Assembly (NCBI RefSeq): GCF_021215455.1
Contig: NZ_JAJPWV010000001.1
Coordinates: 496,001 to 560,000, forward strand
Direction: 5' to 3'
From: Mucilaginibacter roseus
GTDB taxonomy: Bacteria > Bacteroidota > Bacteroidia > Sphingobacteriales > Sphingobacteriaceae
DNA length: 64,000 nt
Shown: piece after piece, positions 35,297 through 43,633 of the stretch
How the letters are laid out: each line of letters opens with the position of its first letter
How positions within the stretch are numbered: the stretch's first letter is position 1
Program-made: the position numbers and the translations under genes
The notes under the pieces: model-generated
Told to the model about the DNA's origin: nothing
What the model saw: the letters and a program-made list of their open reading frames with translations, nothing else
Database searches by the model: none

Positions 35297-35449
35297 TTAG
35301 TCGGCTACGCTTATATCTTTTTTAAATCCACTCAATTTGCTTAGTGATGCGCCGATTTGCTCATTTTTTTGAGTAACCTTAGAATTGGCATTCAAAGAAA
35401 ATGAACCAATAACTAATAAAATTGCTGTAATAAAAAATAAAAATTTCAT
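35297..35449 (-). CDS. Small secreted peptide ending GFKKDISVAD (member 10, first of the cluster)
   Basis: 50 residues. A signal peptide ('MKFLFFITAILLVIGSF') without a lipobox, a short polar segment, and the C-terminus 'SGFKKDISVAD'. It is the most upstream gene of the leftward cluster; any promoter would be within 35450-35600, but no TAnnTTTG box is evident on that strand. The next gene rightward is divergent and encodes the TPR/DHp protein. Confidence 0.72.
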   Translation of the reverse strand: MKFLFFITAILLVIGSFSLNANSKVTQKNEQIGASLSKLSGFKKDISVAD

Positions 35450-35754
35450 ATAATTTATATTTTAATCTATAGTTAATATAATATTCATACCAATGCTTTC
35501 TCGTTTTTTTCGCTCAGATTAAACGAACAACTTGCTTACCCCGCGGATGTGTTTCATTTAAACAAACCGCTGATATTGCTGCATATTTTTCTAAATATTA
35601 TTTTATCATATAATGTGTTGTTAGTCAATTATTTAACAGTTGCAAATATACCTATGTTTATGCAATGCTCAAGAATTTTAAAAAAAAGTTTTCAACAAGG
35701 CTTTTATTGCTATTTTTATAACTTTCGGTAATAAAGGCCGTATAAGAGTGTTTG
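35450..35754. other. AT-rich divergent intergenic region between peptide cluster and TPR gene
   Basis: 305 bases with no convincing gene (the short frame at 35549-35731 is low complexity). A possible operator is the inverted repeat TGTTT-CATTT-AAACA at 35550-35564. TAACTTTC at 35719-35726 is one base off the -7 consensus and could serve the TPR gene. Otherwise only A/T runs are seen. Confidence 0.4.
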
Positions 35755-37194
35755 ATGAATAGATACCTTCTCTTCCTAATCCTGTTTACTTTGGGCTTTA
35801 ACGTTTACGCATTTAGCGGTACAAATGTTATGCTTCAGGATACCAGTGAGGTTATCAAATTTAATAAGCAGGGTTACGATAGCCGGCTTACCGATCCCGA
35901 ACAAACTTTAGCCAACGCTAACCGCGCGCTTGACCTTTCAAAAAAGCTTAATTATGTGCGTGGTATGGGCGAATCGTACCGGGTGTTAGGTATAGGGTAC
36001 TACTATTTGAACGAGGCTGAAAAATCAATAGATAATTACCTTAAGGCGCTGGAGTATTTCAGGCGTATAAATGATTTGCAAAGCGAGGCAAAGGTTTATA
36101 ACAACATTGGTAACCTTTTTAGGGACAACGATTATGAACAGTCTCTCAATTATCTGAACAAGTCTCTTACAATAGCTTTAAAGCTTAAGGATAGGGAGCT
36201 TATAGCTTCGTTATACCTCAATATCGGAAACATTAAGTACCGGCAAAAAAGCTTTAACCAGGCGCTTGATTATTATAACCGTAGCAGTGTTATATTTTCT
36301 GAACTACAGGATACGGTGAACATAATTAAGTGTATCCAAAACAAGGGTGTAATTTACTTTTACCTTAATGATTATGGCAAGTCGGAGAAATTGCTGCTGC
36401 AGGCCAATGATGCAGCTAAGCGGCATGATCTTAACCAGACCGTTGCCAGTATTAATTTAACGCTTGCATCGTTATACATAGCAAAAGATAAATTTGCTGA
36501 CGCGGTTAGGGTAGTGGAAGAAGGTAAAACCTATTCAAACATTATTAAAGATCAAAAACTGATTTACGATTACGAGTATACCAATTACCAGCTGGAGTTT
36601 AAGCGTAAGAATTACGAGAAGGCTTTACGCTACTTGCAGGCGATATACCGGCAGGACAGCACCTTGCACAAATCTAACGAGTCAACCAAAATCAACCTGA
36701 TACAAAAGCAGTTTGAGCAGGCGGAAACAGAGCGGAAGGCCGCCTTGTTATTACAAAGGCAAGCGTATGATAAGCAACGGTTTTTTGGCGTTACCATAGT
36801 GGCTATACTGCTTTTGGTAGTAGTAGGGTTGCTGGTAGGTAATGTTAAACGTAAAGCTAAAACCAATTCGCAACTTACGGAACTGAACGCTGAAGTGTCC
36901 AAACAAAAAGACAATCTGGACAGGATTAATCATCACTTGGAGGAAATTATTGATGAACGGACAAAGGATCTTCAGGTTAAGAATCGTAAATTGTCCGAAT
37001 ACTCGTCTTATCTTTCACATCAAATTAGAGGGCCTATAGCTACGCTTAAAGGATTAATGAACCTGGAACGAGAAGGTTTGGTAGCGCAGGATGAGTGTAT
37101 CAGGATGATGGATAAATGTGTAACAGATATCGACTCGCGTATTATTGAAATGAGCGATATGTTGCACAACCCGGCTAGGGATGCGCTCGATTAA
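35755..37194 (+). CDS. Periplasmic TPR protein with TM segment and histidine-kinase DHp helix but no ATPase domain
   Basis: 479 residues from ATG 35755 (a TTG one codon earlier is ignored). A signal sequence (1-24) leads to about six TPR repeats (~50-310, e.g. 'AKVYNNIGNLF', 'ASLYLNIGNIKYRQ'). One membrane segment (~343-362, 'GVTIVAILLLVVVGLLVG') and a coiled coil follow, then a HisKA-like helix with the H-box 'SHQIRGPIATLKG' (His422). The protein stops ~57 residues later, before any N/G1/G2 ATP-binding boxes, and the DNA downstream holds no remnant of them. Two-domain kinases with this front half are common in Bacteroidota; the missing catalytic half suggests a dimerising or phospho-accepting partner. 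It is divergent from the peptide cluster. Confidence 0.85.
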   Translation: MNRYLLFLILFTLGFNVYAFSGTNVMLQDTSEVIKFNKQGYDSRLTDPEQTLANANRALDLSKKLNYVRGMGESYRVLGIGYYYLNEAEKSIDNYLKALEYFRRINDLQSEAKVYNNIGNLFRDNDYEQSLNYLNKSLTIALKLKDRELIASLYLNIGNIKYRQKSFNQALDYYNRSSVIFSELQDTVNIIKCIQNKGVIYFYLNDYGKSEKLLLQANDAAKRHDLNQTVASINLTLASLYIAKDKFADAVRVVEEGKTYSNIIKDQKLIYDYEYTNYQLEFKRKNYEKALRYLQAIYRQDSTLHKSNESTKINLIQKQFEQAETERKAALLLQRQAYDKQRFFGVTIVAILLLVVVGLLVGNVKRKAKTNSQLTELNAEVSKQKDNLDRINHHLEEIIDERTKDLQVKNRKLSEYSSYLSHQIRGPIATLKGLMNLEREGLVAQDECIRMMDKCVTDIDSRIIEMSDMLHNPARDALD

Positions 37195-37475
37195 GGCCAG
37201 TTAGGATAAATACGCGCCTCAAATAACCCCAAGTAACTGCAATACCACGATATCATTTGCAGAATTAACAATTCGCGGTGCTTTTTGTAGCCCTTAGTTT
37301 CAAACGCTAAAACTTCGTCGTTAGCGGTTACAAAAAAACGCATTTCGCCTTTGCTGGGTTTAAATTTCGATTTCAATACATCGAATACCCTTACTTTTAA
37401 CTTGCTCGCCGGATCGTGAATGATGCCACCGGCAGCCGTTTCATGGTTAGCTATAGATATAAGGTAGTTTGACAT
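37191..37475 (-). CDS. Conserved-looking hypothetical protein
   Basis: 94 residues, soluble, no signal peptide; mixed alpha/beta composition with 'FKPSKGEMRFFVTANDEV' in the centre and an aromatic C-terminus ending 'LFEARIYPNWP'. I do not recognise a family. Its stop overlaps that of the TPR/DHp gene by four bases in a tail-to-tail arrangement without an obvious terminator. Coding seems likely from the balanced composition and the uninterrupted frame. Confidence 0.55.
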   Translation of the reverse strand: MSNYLISIANHETAAGGIIHDPASKLKVRVFDVLKSKFKPSKGEMRFFVTANDEVLAFETKGYKKHRELLILQMISWYCSYLGLFEARIYPNWP

Positions 37476-37610
37476 TGTTAATCGCTATTTTGGTAAAACG
37501 ATACAATATTCAAACCAAAAACTACCAAGCAAGCATGTTTAACCGGTTGCTAAGTAAGCCGAATTAATTTTTGTTCGTTTCAGCATACTAATTAACCGGT
37601 GCTTAAAATG

Positions 37611-37647
37611 CAAAATGCCCTGTTTCGTATAAAAACAGGGCATTTTG
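37611..37647 (-). terminator. Terminator of the XRE regulator gene
   Basis: Perfect 15-bp stem (37611-37625 with 37633-37647) and 7-base loop, 19 bases past the stop on the minus strand, followed there by a T-rich stretch. Confidence 0.88.
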
Positions 37648-37666
37648 TAGGCATTTATAAACAATA

Positions 37667-38017
37667 TCAGGCTTTGGCGCGCAATTCTTCGTACAAAAGA
37701 ATCACTTTACGCTGCAATGTTGCTATTTCATTTTCACGCTCAAGGAGCTTCTTCTGTGCAACGCTTAAGTTTGAAGGCTCCGGTTCGGTTTCTTCAATAT
37801 CGCTTGCAAGCAGATAAACTACCGCTACTTCGAAAATATTGGCAATTTGCTCGAGACGTGACAGGTTGATGTCCGTGACACCTGTTTCAATTTTTGAAAA
37901 GGCGGGTATTGATATGCCTAATCTGTTAGCTACGTCCTCCTGGCTCCAGCCACGTTGGTGACGTAATATTCGGATGTTTTTTCCGATTGACTTGTTTGTT
38001 TTCTTTTTCTCGCTCAT
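37667..38017 (-). CDS. XRE-family transcriptional regulator with C-terminal coiled coil
   Basis: 116 residues. The HTH_3 domain is at ~10-65 with the typical helix-turn-helix 'WSQEDVANRLGISIPAFSK' and 'DINLSRLEQIANIF'. The C-terminal ~40 residues ('LSVAQKKLLERENEIATLQ') would form a coiled coil for dimerisation. The gene is monocistronic with its own terminator. Two inverted-repeat systems lie just upstream and are plausible autoregulatory operators. Targets are unknown; it is the nearest regulator to the peptide cluster but not adjacent to it. Confidence 0.88.
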   Translation of the reverse strand: MSEKKKTNKSIGKNIRILRHQRGWSQEDVANRLGISIPAFSKIETGVTDINLSRLEQIANIFEVAVVYLLASDIEETEPEPSNLSVAQKKLLERENEIATLQRKVILLYEELRAKA

Positions 38018-38021
38018 ACCT

Positions 38022-38190
38022 AATATATCTCAATAGTTTATAGGGGAAAGGGTTGTTTAAATATTTATATTCCAAACTCAATGCCATTTTAAAAAAGGGG
38101 CATTATTTAACTAAAATGTAACTCTGGCTTGAAATACCGTTCCCCAATTGTAGATAATATTCTACAAATATGGGAAATGTGAGATATATT
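38022..38190. repeat. 11-bp inverted repeats bracketing the XRE control region
   Basis: AATATATCTCA at 38022-38032 is the exact reverse complement of TGAGATATATT at 38180-38190. The arms flank almost the whole intergenic region, one next to the XRE start and one next to the end of uvrD. Confidence 0.5.
38148..38167. promoter_or_regulatory. Palindromic operator candidate upstream of the XRE gene
   Basis: Perfect 7-6-7 inverted repeat, TTGTAGA (38148-38154) and TCTACAA (38161-38167), about 130 bases upstream of the XRE ATG. Half-site length and spacing suit an XRE dimer. Confidence 0.5.
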
Positions 38191-38195
38191 TTTCT

Positions 38196-40469
38196 TCAAT
38201 TTAAAACGTGAAGTTTTGCGAATTTAAGTAAAAGCTGCTTCTGGCCCACCTCTTTAAAAAATATGGTGGCTTTTACATCTGGTTTATTACCCTCTAAGCT
38301 GATTACCTTGCCAAAGCCAAAACGTTCATGTTCAACTTCCATACCTACCTGCAGGTTCGACGTGTCAGACGGTTTAAAGTCAGGCGAGGGCACGTGGGCC
38401 TTAGCTAAAACTGATGTGGTTTTAACGGGTGCCGATGCCGGTTTGGGCTTGGAAAAAGTATCTCCGCCGCCGCGGCTCCAGGCGGCCCGCTCGTTATTAA
38501 ATGATCCGGATGACGGTGCGGGCTTGGCGGTAAAATCAAGCTCCAGGTACTTGGCATCTATCTCATCCAGAAAGCGGCTTGGCTCACAATTTATCAGCGT
38601 ACCAAATTTAAAGCGCGATGTAGCATAACTTATGGTGAGTTTATGCTCGGCACGTGTAATGGCTACATAAAATAACCTGCGTTCTTCCTCAAGGTCGCTG
38701 CGGGAGTTAAGCGACATTTGCGACGGAAACAGGTTTTCCTCCAAGCCCACCACGTGCACGTTCGGGAATTCAAGGCCTTTTGATGAGTGGATGGTCATGA
38801 GCGATACCGTGTCGGCATCTTTGTTCTTATCGTTATCATCATTGGTAAGTAAGGCTACATCCTGCATAAATACATCCAGTCCGCGCTCCTCAATATCCTC
38901 ACGCTCCTGAAATTCCTTTATACCGTTTAATAATTCCTGAATGTTCTCATAACGGTTTAAACCTTCTACAGATTTATCTTCATACAGATCTTTCAATACA
39001 CCGGAATGCTGCGCAATGTGCAAAGCGGCATCATAAGCCAGCTGGTTTTTAGCGATCACCTGGAAACTCTGAATCATGGTAGCAAAGTTTGGCAGTGATG
39101 CAGGGCTTTTGTCGATATACTTAGAAGGAGCGAGGATCACCTCCCACGGCGTGATCTGGTGCTGATCGGCTGCCAGGATAATCTTATCTACCGTGGTATC
39201 GCCAATGCCGCGTTTAGGGTAATTGATCACACGTTTCAGTGCTTCCTCATCATTGGGGTTAAAGGTTAGCCTGAAATAGGCTATCAGGTCCTTGATCTCT
39301 TTACGCTGATAAAAAGACAGGCCGCCATATATCTTATAAGGTATATTCAGTTTGCGCAAACCTTCCTCCATCGAGCGCGATTGCGCATTGGTGCGGTAAA
39401 GTATGGCAAAATCGTTCCACTTGAGGCCGTTGGTGGTGCGGCGCTGCATAATTTCTTCAGCTATGATCTTACCTTCCTCGTTATCGCTGAAAGCGCGGAT
39501 CACCTTTATTTTATCGCCGGTTTCTTTTTCAGAGAATACGTTTTTCTTAAGTTGTTCCTTATTATTGGCGATAATGCTGTTAGCAACATTAACTATGTTT
39601 TGAGTAGAGCGATAGTTCTGCTCCAGTTTAAACACTTTCAGGTCCGGGTAGTCCTTCTCAAAGTTGAGAATGTTTTGGATGTTGGCACCACGGAAAGCGT
39701 AGATACTCTGTGCATCGTCGCCCACTACACACAGGTTCTCGGTAACGGCTGCCAGCTTTTTTACGATCAGGTACTGCGAAAAGTTGGTATCCTGATACTC
39801 ATCCACCATCAGGTATTTAAATTTATGCTGGTACTTGTTCAATACGTCCGGATGATCGCGCAGCAATTCGTTTGTTTTGAAGAGTAGATCATCAAAATCC
39901 ATCGCCCCGGCACGGAAGCATCTTTTAGCATAATTTTCATACACCTTGCCCAAATGGCCACGGCCGCTGCTAAAATCATCAGCCTGTATCTGCGTGTTCT
40001 GTTGGTAATCCATCCACGATACCAGGTTGTTTTTGGCTGCTGATATGCGGTTATATACAAAGTTGGCGTTGTACAGCTTATCGTCAAGGTTCATCTCTTT
40101 GAGGATGGCCCGCAAAACGCTTTTGCTGTCGTCGGTATCGTAAATAGTGAAGTTGTTCGGGTAGCCAATCTTGTCAGCTTCAACACGCAAAATCTTGGCA
40201 AACACCGAGTGGAAGGTACCCATCCATATATTTTTTGCATCGGCACCAACCAGGTTATTTATACGCTCGCGCATCTCCTTGGCGGCCTTATTGGTAAAGG
40301 TTAGTACCAATATATTAAAGGCATCAACGCCTTTATTTATAAGGTGCGCCACCCTGAAAGTAATTACCCGGGTTTTGCCTGATCCGGCACCTGCAATAAT
40401 CATCACTGGTCCTTCGGTTTGCTCAACCGCAGCACGCTGTTCCCTGTTTAATCCCGCTAAATAATCCAA
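38196..40469 (-). CDS. uvrD: UvrD/PcrA-type superfamily 1 DNA helicase
   Basis: 3'-5' DNA helicase for nucleotide excision and mismatch repair. 757 residues: N-terminal Q-motif 'LNREQRAAV', Walker A 'GAGSGKT' (27-33), Walker B in 'MVDEYQDTN', motif III 'VGDDAQSIYAFRGA', motif IV 'NYRSTQNI', motif V 'MTIHSSKGLEFPNV' and motif VI 'YVAITRAEHKL'. The C-terminal ~60 residues ('VEHERFGFGKVISLEG') form the Tudor-like domain that binds RNA polymerase in PcrA/UvrD. All motifs are intact. It is monocistronic. Confidence 0.96.
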   Translation of the reverse strand: MDYLAGLNREQRAAVEQTEGPVMIIAGAGSGKTRVITFRVAHLINKGVDAFNILVLTFTNKAAKEMRERINNLVGADAKNIWMGTFHSVFAKILRVEADKIGYPNNFTIYDTDDSKSVLRAILKEMNLDDKLYNANFVYNRISAAKNNLVSWMDYQQNTQIQADDFSSGRGHLGKVYENYAKRCFRAGAMDFDDLLFKTNELLRDHPDVLNKYQHKFKYLMVDEYQDTNFSQYLIVKKLAAVTENLCVVGDDAQSIYAFRGANIQNILNFEKDYPDLKVFKLEQNYRSTQNIVNVANSIIANNKEQLKKNVFSEKETGDKIKVIRAFSDNEEGKIIAEEIMQRRTTNGLKWNDFAILYRTNAQSRSMEEGLRKLNIPYKIYGGLSFYQRKEIKDLIAYFRLTFNPNDEEALKRVINYPKRGIGDTTVDKIILAADQHQITPWEVILAPSKYIDKSPASLPNFATMIQSFQVIAKNQLAYDAALHIAQHSGVLKDLYEDKSVEGLNRYENIQELLNGIKEFQEREDIEERGLDVFMQDVALLTNDDNDKNKDADTVSLMTIHSSKGLEFPNVHVVGLEENLFPSQMSLNSRSDLEEERRLFYVAITRAEHKLTISYATSRFKFGTLINCEPSRFLDEIDAKYLELDFTAKPAPSSGSFNNERAAWSRGGGDTFSKPKPASAPVKTTSVLAKAHVPSPDFKPSDTSNLQVGMEVEHERFGFGKVISLEGNKPDVKATIFFKEVGQKQLLLKFAKLHVLN

Positions 40470-40631
40470 TGCTATCCCTCTCTTTTTAACATGGCGAAAT
40501 TAGGGTTTTAAGGCGAAAGCTGAAAATAACGCCAGTCAAGCTTTTTACACATTGTTAACATGAAGATTTATTGATAATGATTCTAAATAGTATATATCCC
40601 CTACAATAAACATTATTAGCTGCCCGTTTCG

Positions 40632-40639
40632 TATTTTTG
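40632..40639 (+). promoter_or_regulatory. -7 promoter box (TATTTTTG) for ccmE-ccmF
   Basis: Perfect TAnnTTTG match 30 bases upstream of the ccmE ATG in an otherwise AT-rich divergent gap. Confidence 0.6.
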
Positions 40640-40669
40640 TAACCTCGAATTACAAAGTGTAAACCGCAA

Positions 40670-41080
40670 ATGAAAAAAAGTTCAATTTTCGGAATAATCA
40701 TTATAGCCATTGCCATCGCGGTGGTTATTAGTACTTATTCAAATTCAAGCACATACGGTACCTTCACTGAAGCTACCGAAACCCAGGCCGAACTGCACGT
40801 GGTTGGCCAGCTTAATAAAGGCAAAGAACTGTATTACGATGCTACCAAGGATGCTAACTATTTTTCGTTTTTTATGAAGGATAAGGACGGCAAGGAATGT
40901 AAAGTAATATTCACAGGTACCAAGCCGCAGGATTTTGAGCGCTCAGAACAATTGGTGCTTACCGGCAAAATGCAGGGCAACGAGTTTCATGCGTCAAAAA
41001 TTTTGATGAAATGCCCGTCGAAGTATAACGACAATAAACTCAACGTAGCCGAGGCTACGCCAAAAACCGCTAACCTTTAA
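40670..41080 (+). CDS. ccmE: Cytochrome c maturation heme chaperone CcmE, CxxxY type
   Basis: Carries heme in the periplasm from the CcmABCD release complex to the CcmF lyase. 136 residues: one N-terminal membrane anchor (~7-23) and an OB-fold domain ('AELHVVGQLNKGKEL', 'CKVIFTGTKPQDFE', 'LVLTGKMQGNEFHASK'). The heme-binding motif, H-x-x-x-Y in E. coli, is here C115-P-S-K-Y119, the C-x-x-x-Y variant known from Desulfovibrio and archaea. It is followed 21 bases later by ccmF, so the two are co-transcribed. The mature function serves the diheme cytochrome at 12.8 kb among others. Confidence 0.92.
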   Translation: MKKSSIFGIIIIAIAIAVVISTYSNSSTYGTFTEATETQAELHVVGQLNKGKELYYDATKDANYFSFFMKDKDGKECKVIFTGTKPQDFERSEQLVLTGKMQGNEFHASKILMKCPSKYNDNKLNVAEATPKTANL

Positions 41081-41101
41081 TTTTTTTGCCCCTGTAGTTT
41101 A

Positions 41102-43558
41102 ATGGATATTGCTTTTAAGAATGAACATTTATTTGTTGGCGATTTAGGACGTTTATTTGTAGCACTGGCATTTGGCGGTGCGCTTATATCTTTCATCAGT
41201 TACTTTTTTGCAACCCGCGAAGAAAGTCTAAACAAGGATACATCATGGCACAAACTGGCCCGAGTAGGCTTTTGGCTTAACTCGCTGGCTATTGTGGGTA
41301 TGGGCGTATGCCTTTTCATGATACTGTATAACCATTATTTTGAGTATCACTACGCATGGTCATACACCTCACGTTCGTTACCTGTATATTACTTAATATC
41401 AGGCTTTTGGAATGGACAAGAGGGCGGCTTTTTGCTGTGGATGTTCTGGCAGGCGGTGCTGGGTAATATCCTGATACGCAAGGCCGGCTCATGGGAAAAA
41501 CCGGTGATGACGGTAATTGCCCTTTCGCAAGCTATACTGGGCACCATGGTGCTTGGTATTGATATTTTTGGAGCCCGCATAGGCAGCTCGCCATTTTTGC
41601 TATTGCGTAACGCCATGGAGGGACCGATATTCCAAAATCCGGATTACCTGTCGTTCATCAAAGATGGCCGCGGCATGAACCCGACGCTGCAAAACTACTG
41701 GATGGTGATACACCCGCCAACGCTATTTTTGGGTTTTGCATCTGTAGTAGTACCGTTTGCTTATGCTATAGCCGGTTTATGGCAAAAACGTTATAAGGAT
41801 TGGGTTAAACCAGCCTTATCTTATGGCTTATTCTCTGCCATGATATTGGGTACCGGTATCATTATGGGTGCTTTCTGGGCGTATGAGTCGCTTAACTTTG
41901 GTGGCTTTTGGGCCTGGGACCCGGTAGAAAATGCCTCGGTATTCCCGTGGTTAACCTTGGTGGCTGCTTTGCACGTGATGATCGTGTTTAAAAATACCGG
42001 TCATTCCTACTTTACAGCTACGTTTTTAGTGCTCATAAGTTTTGTGCTGGTATGGTATTCATCATTCCTGGCACGTAGCGGCATACTGGGCGAATCATCT
42101 GTACACTCGTTTACCGATTTAGGGATGTTCTGGCACCTGGTACTTGCTATCATTATATTCCTTGTGTTATCAATTTACTTTTTGGTTGTACGATGGAAAG
42201 AGTTGCCTATCACCCAAAAAGATGAGGACACTTACTCGCGCGAATTCTGGATGTTTGTGGGTGCGGTGTTTTTGGCGCTGGCTTGTTTTCATTTGATAGT
42301 GGTCACCTCGTTTCCGGTATGGAATAAGATGTTTGGAACCGAACTTGCTCCGCCAACCAATGTGGTTAAGCATTACAACATCATACAAGCATGCTTCGCG
42401 GTTGTTATTATGTTCTTTACTGGCTTAACACAGTTCTTAAAGTATAAAAAAACAGATTCGAAGGTTTTTGTTATTACAAACTTTGTGTATCTGGGTTTTG
42501 CCGGCTTACTTACTGTATTGATATTTTTTGTGGCTGGCTTGAGCAAGCTTCAATACCTTTACTTGGTAGTCATATTTACATCGCTATATAGCATAATGGC
42601 TAATGGTAAAATATTAGCGGAAGCATTGAAAGGCAAATTTAAACTGGCCGGGTCAGCAGTGGCGCATATTGGTTTCGGGTTGATGCTGGTAGGTGCTGTA
42701 ATAGCAGCCGGAACCAGCAAGGTAGTATCTGAAAACAATACCGGCGAACAATACAGCGCCGAATTCGCTAAGGAAGAAAATCCTCGTGAGAATGTGCTGC
42801 TTTACCGCAATGAGCCTATCGAGATGAATGGCTACTCGGTTACCTTTTTGGGTGACACCATTGAAGGCGCGCAACACCTTTTCAACATCGCTTACGAGCG
42901 TAAAGATAAGGATGGCAAGCTGGTAGAAAATTTTGTGCTTCGCCCTAACGTGATACAATCGCAGGATGGCATGTCGTCATCTCCGGATACCAAACATTAC
43001 CTGACGTACGACCTGTACACCCACGTTACCATGACCAACGTGCTGCAAAACAAACCCGAAGAGGAAAAAGGCGGGCATGACGAGCAGCAGGATGATGACA
43101 AGAATTACGATGCCCCAATGACGCATGAAGTAGGAGTGGGCGATACTATTCGTTACCGCGATGGCGTGATCGTGTTTAAGGGCGTGAACAAGCAAGCCAA
43201 ATTACAGAACATACCATTAACTGATAAGGACGTGGCTGTCGGCGCGCAGTTGGAGGTAATTACCCACGGCCGCACCATTAATGCCGAGCCTATCTACATG
43301 ATAAAGAACGGCAGCGCGTTTGACTTCCCTAAGAAACTGGAAGATGCCGGACTCAAACTTCGCATCAGCAAAATACTGCCTGAAAAGCAAAAGTTTGAGA
43401 TCACGGTTTATCAGCAACCTGAGAGCAAAAAGCAATTTATAGTTTTAAAGGCCATACAATTCCCGTACATCAACTTCCTGTGGGCGGGTGTGGTAATTAT
43501 GGTTATCGGCTTCCTGATGTCTATCTTCCGCAGAAATAAGGAGCTTAAAACAACCTGA
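41102..43558 (+). CDS. ccmF: Heme lyase CcmF/CcsA-type cytochrome c assembly protein
   Basis: Attaches heme to apocytochrome c at CxxCH. 818 residues with about 14 membrane segments; the heme-handling WWD motif is 'FGGFWAWDPVENASVFPW' near residue 265, and conserved His residues lie in external loops ('VIHPPTLFLGF', 'SSVHSFTDLG'). A large periplasmic domain (~540-780) includes an acidic, His-rich insert ('KGGHDEQQDDDKNYD'), and the final membrane segment is at the C-terminus. It is longer than E. coli CcmF (~650). It is paired with ccmE, and other ccm genes are not in the window. Confidence 0.93.
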   Translation: MDIAFKNEHLFVGDLGRLFVALAFGGALISFISYFFATREESLNKDTSWHKLARVGFWLNSLAIVGMGVCLFMILYNHYFEYHYAWSYTSRSLPVYYLISGFWNGQEGGFLLWMFWQAVLGNILIRKAGSWEKPVMTVIALSQAILGTMVLGIDIFGARIGSSPFLLLRNAMEGPIFQNPDYLSFIKDGRGMNPTLQNYWMVIHPPTLFLGFASVVVPFAYAIAGLWQKRYKDWVKPALSYGLFSAMILGTGIIMGAFWAYESLNFGGFWAWDPVENASVFPWLTLVAALHVMIVFKNTGHSYFTATFLVLISFVLVWYSSFLARSGILGESSVHSFTDLGMFWHLVLAIIIFLVLSIYFLVVRWKELPITQKDEDTYSREFWMFVGAVFLALACFHLIVVTSFPVWNKMFGTELAPPTNVVKHYNIIQACFAVVIMFFTGLTQFLKYKKTDSKVFVITNFVYLGFAGLLTVLIFFVAGLSKLQYLYLVVIFTSLYSIMANGKILAEALKGKFKLAGSAVAHIGFGLMLVGAVIAAGTSKVVSENNTGEQYSAEFAKEENPRENVLLYRNEPIEMNGYSVTFLGDTIEGAQHLFNIAYERKDKDGKLVENFVLRPNVIQSQDGMSSSPDTKHYLTYDLYTHVTMTNVLQNKPEEEKGGHDEQQDDDKNYDAPMTHEVGVGDTIRYRDGVIVFKGVNKQAKLQNIPLTDKDVAVGAQLEVITHGRTINAEPIYMIKNGSAFDFPKKLEDAGLKLRISKILPEKQKFEITVYQQPESKKQFIVLKAIQFPYINFLWAGVVIMVIGFLMSIFRRNKELKTT

Positions 43559-43592
43559 TGTTTTTTGACGCTGACGATCACAAGCATAATTT

Positions 43593-43625
43593 AAGGCAGG
43601 ATGGTTTTACCATGCTGCCTTTTTT
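43593..43625 (+). terminator. Rho-independent terminator after ccmF
   Basis: 12-bp stem with one mismatch (43593-43604 with 43610-43621), 5-base loop and T-run, 34 bases after the stop. Confidence 0.85.
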
Positions 43626-43633
43626 GTTGGCTG

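Noticed and set aside
33179-35449. RiPP / lanthipeptide precursor cluster
   Set aside because: No LanB/LanM, YcaO, ATP-grasp, radical SAM maturase or dedicated peptide transporter within reach, and the precursors carry Sec/lipoprotein signals rather than typical RiPP leaders. The radical SAM gene at 47.8 kb is of another family.
35549-35731. 60-codon plus-strand frame upstream of the TPR gene
   Set aside because: Low-complexity, AT-driven composition, no homology features, and it lies where a divergent promoter region is expected.
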